From NCBI GenBank assembly GCA_030407005.1, contig JAUDYN010000012.1, positions 1-64,000 on the forward strand: a stretch of 64,000 nt of DNA, in the 5' to 3' direction. Both the position numbers and the translations under genes were made by a program. This document shows positions 61,863 through 64,000 of this stretch, piece after piece. Position 1 is the stretch's first letter; every line of letters starts with the position of its first letter. The notes below the pieces were generated by a model, which had not been told where the DNA came from, did no database searches, and saw only the letters and a program-made list of their open reading frames with translations. Origin of the DNA: Desarmillaria ectypa. Its lineage: Eukaryota > Basidiomycota > Agaricomycetes > Agaricales > Physalacriaceae.

Positions 61863-64000
61863 GGAGTTAAACCTGAAAGAGTCTAATTTCTCTATCAGAT
61901 GTGTGAGAGTATAACGGACTAGACATACTATCGTGTACGTTTCCGTTCTCAGGGTCCTGCCGTCCCTTCACGCGCTGTCAAAATGCCATGAGCTCCTCGA
62001 GGGGAAGATCGCAGAGCGGGAACTCAAGGATTGATGAGATGACTGAGAAGGTAGGTTTAGGACAGTGGTGATATTGTGGGGACCGAGTTCTCGGATACCT
62101 AAATTGGTCAACCCAAACCAACTGCGGGATACAGGAATTGTAGACTAAATGTTTAGGGAGGTGGGATGGAAAGAAATGTTCTACACGTCACGATGCAGTA
62201 TGTGCTGCGAGCAGTGAGTACGAGGGAGAGGATTGCTGCTGCTCTCCGCCTGTGTATATAGAAAAATGGGCAAGACAAGGACAAAGGCAAGTATCTAAAG
62301 GGAGAATGCGATGGAAAAGACATGGCATGTCGATCGCGCATTGACCCTGAACAACCTGTCATTTGTTCAACAAAATCCTGGCCTGTTTGGCTTTAAATAT
62401 ACTCTGACATCCGGAAATGAGAAGACAAGCATAGTTTGGTCAGGTGAATAACCTGAATCACGCCGCTATCGTACTTGCATTGTCAGAGAATCTGGCCTCT
62501 CTTCTTCCATTGACGCTAAAAAAAAATGAAATCGTTTATTCTTTTATAATATAATGAGGCTGATTTCCTATTGAACTACTAATCACTGAACTCAATGTTT
62601 GCGTACAATGAGGTTAGTCGGCGTGTTATAGGACGGATATTAATTGGCGACTGCCTGTTCGTCACTGGAGTTCATTTAGATCCCATATACTCGGCTTGTA
62701 AACCAAACACGTTCTGTCAGGGAAATGGAACATATGGTGGGGTACCAGAACATCGCTTCGAAGATGGATTGTACAAGTCTTAGCACTGGAGCTAACAATC
62801 GACATGGCGAAGCGAGACTTTCGTGAAGTCAGTGCCTCTAATAGGAAAAGATTAAACAATAGAAAAACGCAGCATCATAATTAGTGCAATGGTATGTTAC
62901 ACTCGTAGCACCAATAGGACCGTCTAAAAAGACTTTTTTTTTCCGCCGTTAATGAGATATGGGTGCCAACCACCACGACTGTCTTGTTTCGAACCTCAGC
63001 TCACAAATACAAAGGCATAACAGCGCGCTTACTGTAAAGGAATTCTGATTTTATTATTGTAAAAGGCCACGAGCAGGAATGATTTGTGGATTGAACCTGA
63101 CTGGAGACTCCTATAGTTTTCAATCTGTCTCTTGTCTAAAAAGAAACAAACTGCTACTTGTCTCCGTATTATAAAGCGTTAGTACACGGAATGAATCCGC
63201 GATCACTCCAACAGCCGACACTCACCGTTCATCAGTTTACAGTACTTCATTAGTATATCCAATGTTCACATCAAGTCCGCTTACTAGAGGAGGACCATTA
63301 AACGGTCCACCAAGAGGATGTGCGATAGACAACCTAGAGCGCAAACCTGTTCCGTAAGGAAATCGGAAAGCATGGCAGGAAGCCCTGCCTCACTTCGAAG
63401 GATGATTGTACCAACCTCAGATAGGTTAGCCAGCAATCGAGGAGGTGAAGCGAGGACCGGTGTCTCCAACAGACAAGAATAGGAAGACCATAATAGAAGA
63501 GCATGACGTCACGACCAGCTCTTACAAGTACGCAGTTATATGATACCCTCACTGTGTTTGTAGCAGAAATAGAACGGTGATTCATGATCATGAACTGAGA
63601 TCCCAAGGGTAGTAAACACTACCGTCGTCTTTACGGAACAGGTATGAGGAACAGCTGGGGACCTTCTTCTATCAATCCCTATGTGTAGGCGTGGATGGTG
63701 GTCAGGGTTTCGCCTGATACAGCTCTAAGCTGAGCGCAAGGCAGCAGAGTCTACTTATCATGCAGATTTCAATCATCGGCAACTGGCAAGGGGAGTATGA
63801 ATACGAAGATTCCAGAGGAATGAGAGGCAACTTTACTGTTACATGTCGATGTCCAGGATCAGACAACAGCGTCCCCTTGCCTTACCTTTAGTTTCATTTC
63901 TTGGAGAGAAAATACAAGGAAGAGATGGGGAGAATCTCGATCGAGAACACAAGACCTTGAAGGACCCTCCGTTTCGTCAGACTGGACTAGGAAAAACGTC
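61863..64000. other. No recognisable gene to the window edge
   Basis: Short open frames only (for example 62595-62783, minus 63334-63606). A poly-T run lies near 62934-62942. No family, RNA gene or repeat is recognised. Confidence 0.4.

Noticed and set aside
1..64000. CRISPR array, rRNA gene, biosynthetic cluster or intact autonomous transposon
   Set aside because: No regularly spaced repeats, no conserved rRNA stretches, no clustered core enzymes and no reverse transcriptase or transposase motifs were seen.

Overview
The window looks like nuclear DNA of a basidiomycete fungus, most likely an agaricomycete mushroom. Recognisable genes are split by many short GT-AG introns (about 45-60 bases). 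The protein families present (basidiomycete-type short-chain dehydrogenase, CYP63-like P450, several-intron G-alpha subunit, two-finger C2H2 factor) fit that group. The window is gene-poor: three genes look intact and recognisable, one small gene is convincing but unnamed, and three further genes are visibly broken.

Region by region. Bases 50-550 hold a 248-base solo LTR into which a second copy of the same LTR has inserted in the opposite direction. Bases 2880-3969 (minus) carry a decaying short-chain dehydrogenase. Bases 4629-6287 (minus) carry a complete G-protein alpha subunit gene of ten exons, one of which appears to be a single nucleotide. Bases 9970-10974 (plus) hold the decayed C-terminal third of a DDB1-type protein. 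Bases 11731-16971 (minus) carry a full-length RAD50 gene. Bases 17600-18815 (plus) hold a dead CYP63-like P450.

From 18.8 to 60.7 kb there is almost nothing recognisable as a working gene, except a 64-residue Cys-containing protein at 29652-29846 with a good promoter and a 269-codon open frame at 28696-29505. This gene desert contains repeat material: an inverted-repeat (MITE-like) element at 37248-37734, GCGTGG-motif clusters near 39.7 and 40.8 kb, and a composite repeat field at about 41.8-51.8 kb. The field is built of two diverged colinear copies with tRNA-like modules and is interrupted by two solo LTRs of different families. Several long hairpins lie further right. At 60701-61513 (plus) there is a three-exon gene for a two-finger C2H2 transcription factor, followed by a 90-base imperfect hairpin.

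The genes do not form a pathway. RAD50 and the DDB1 relic both belong to DNA-repair families and are convergent neighbours, but the DDB1 copy is broken, so I read no functional link into this. I see no CRISPR array, rRNA gene, intact tRNA gene or obvious secondary-metabolite cluster. The most informative signals are the transposon insertions with target-site duplications, the predicted 1-nt exon, and the duplicated repeat field with tRNA-like modules.
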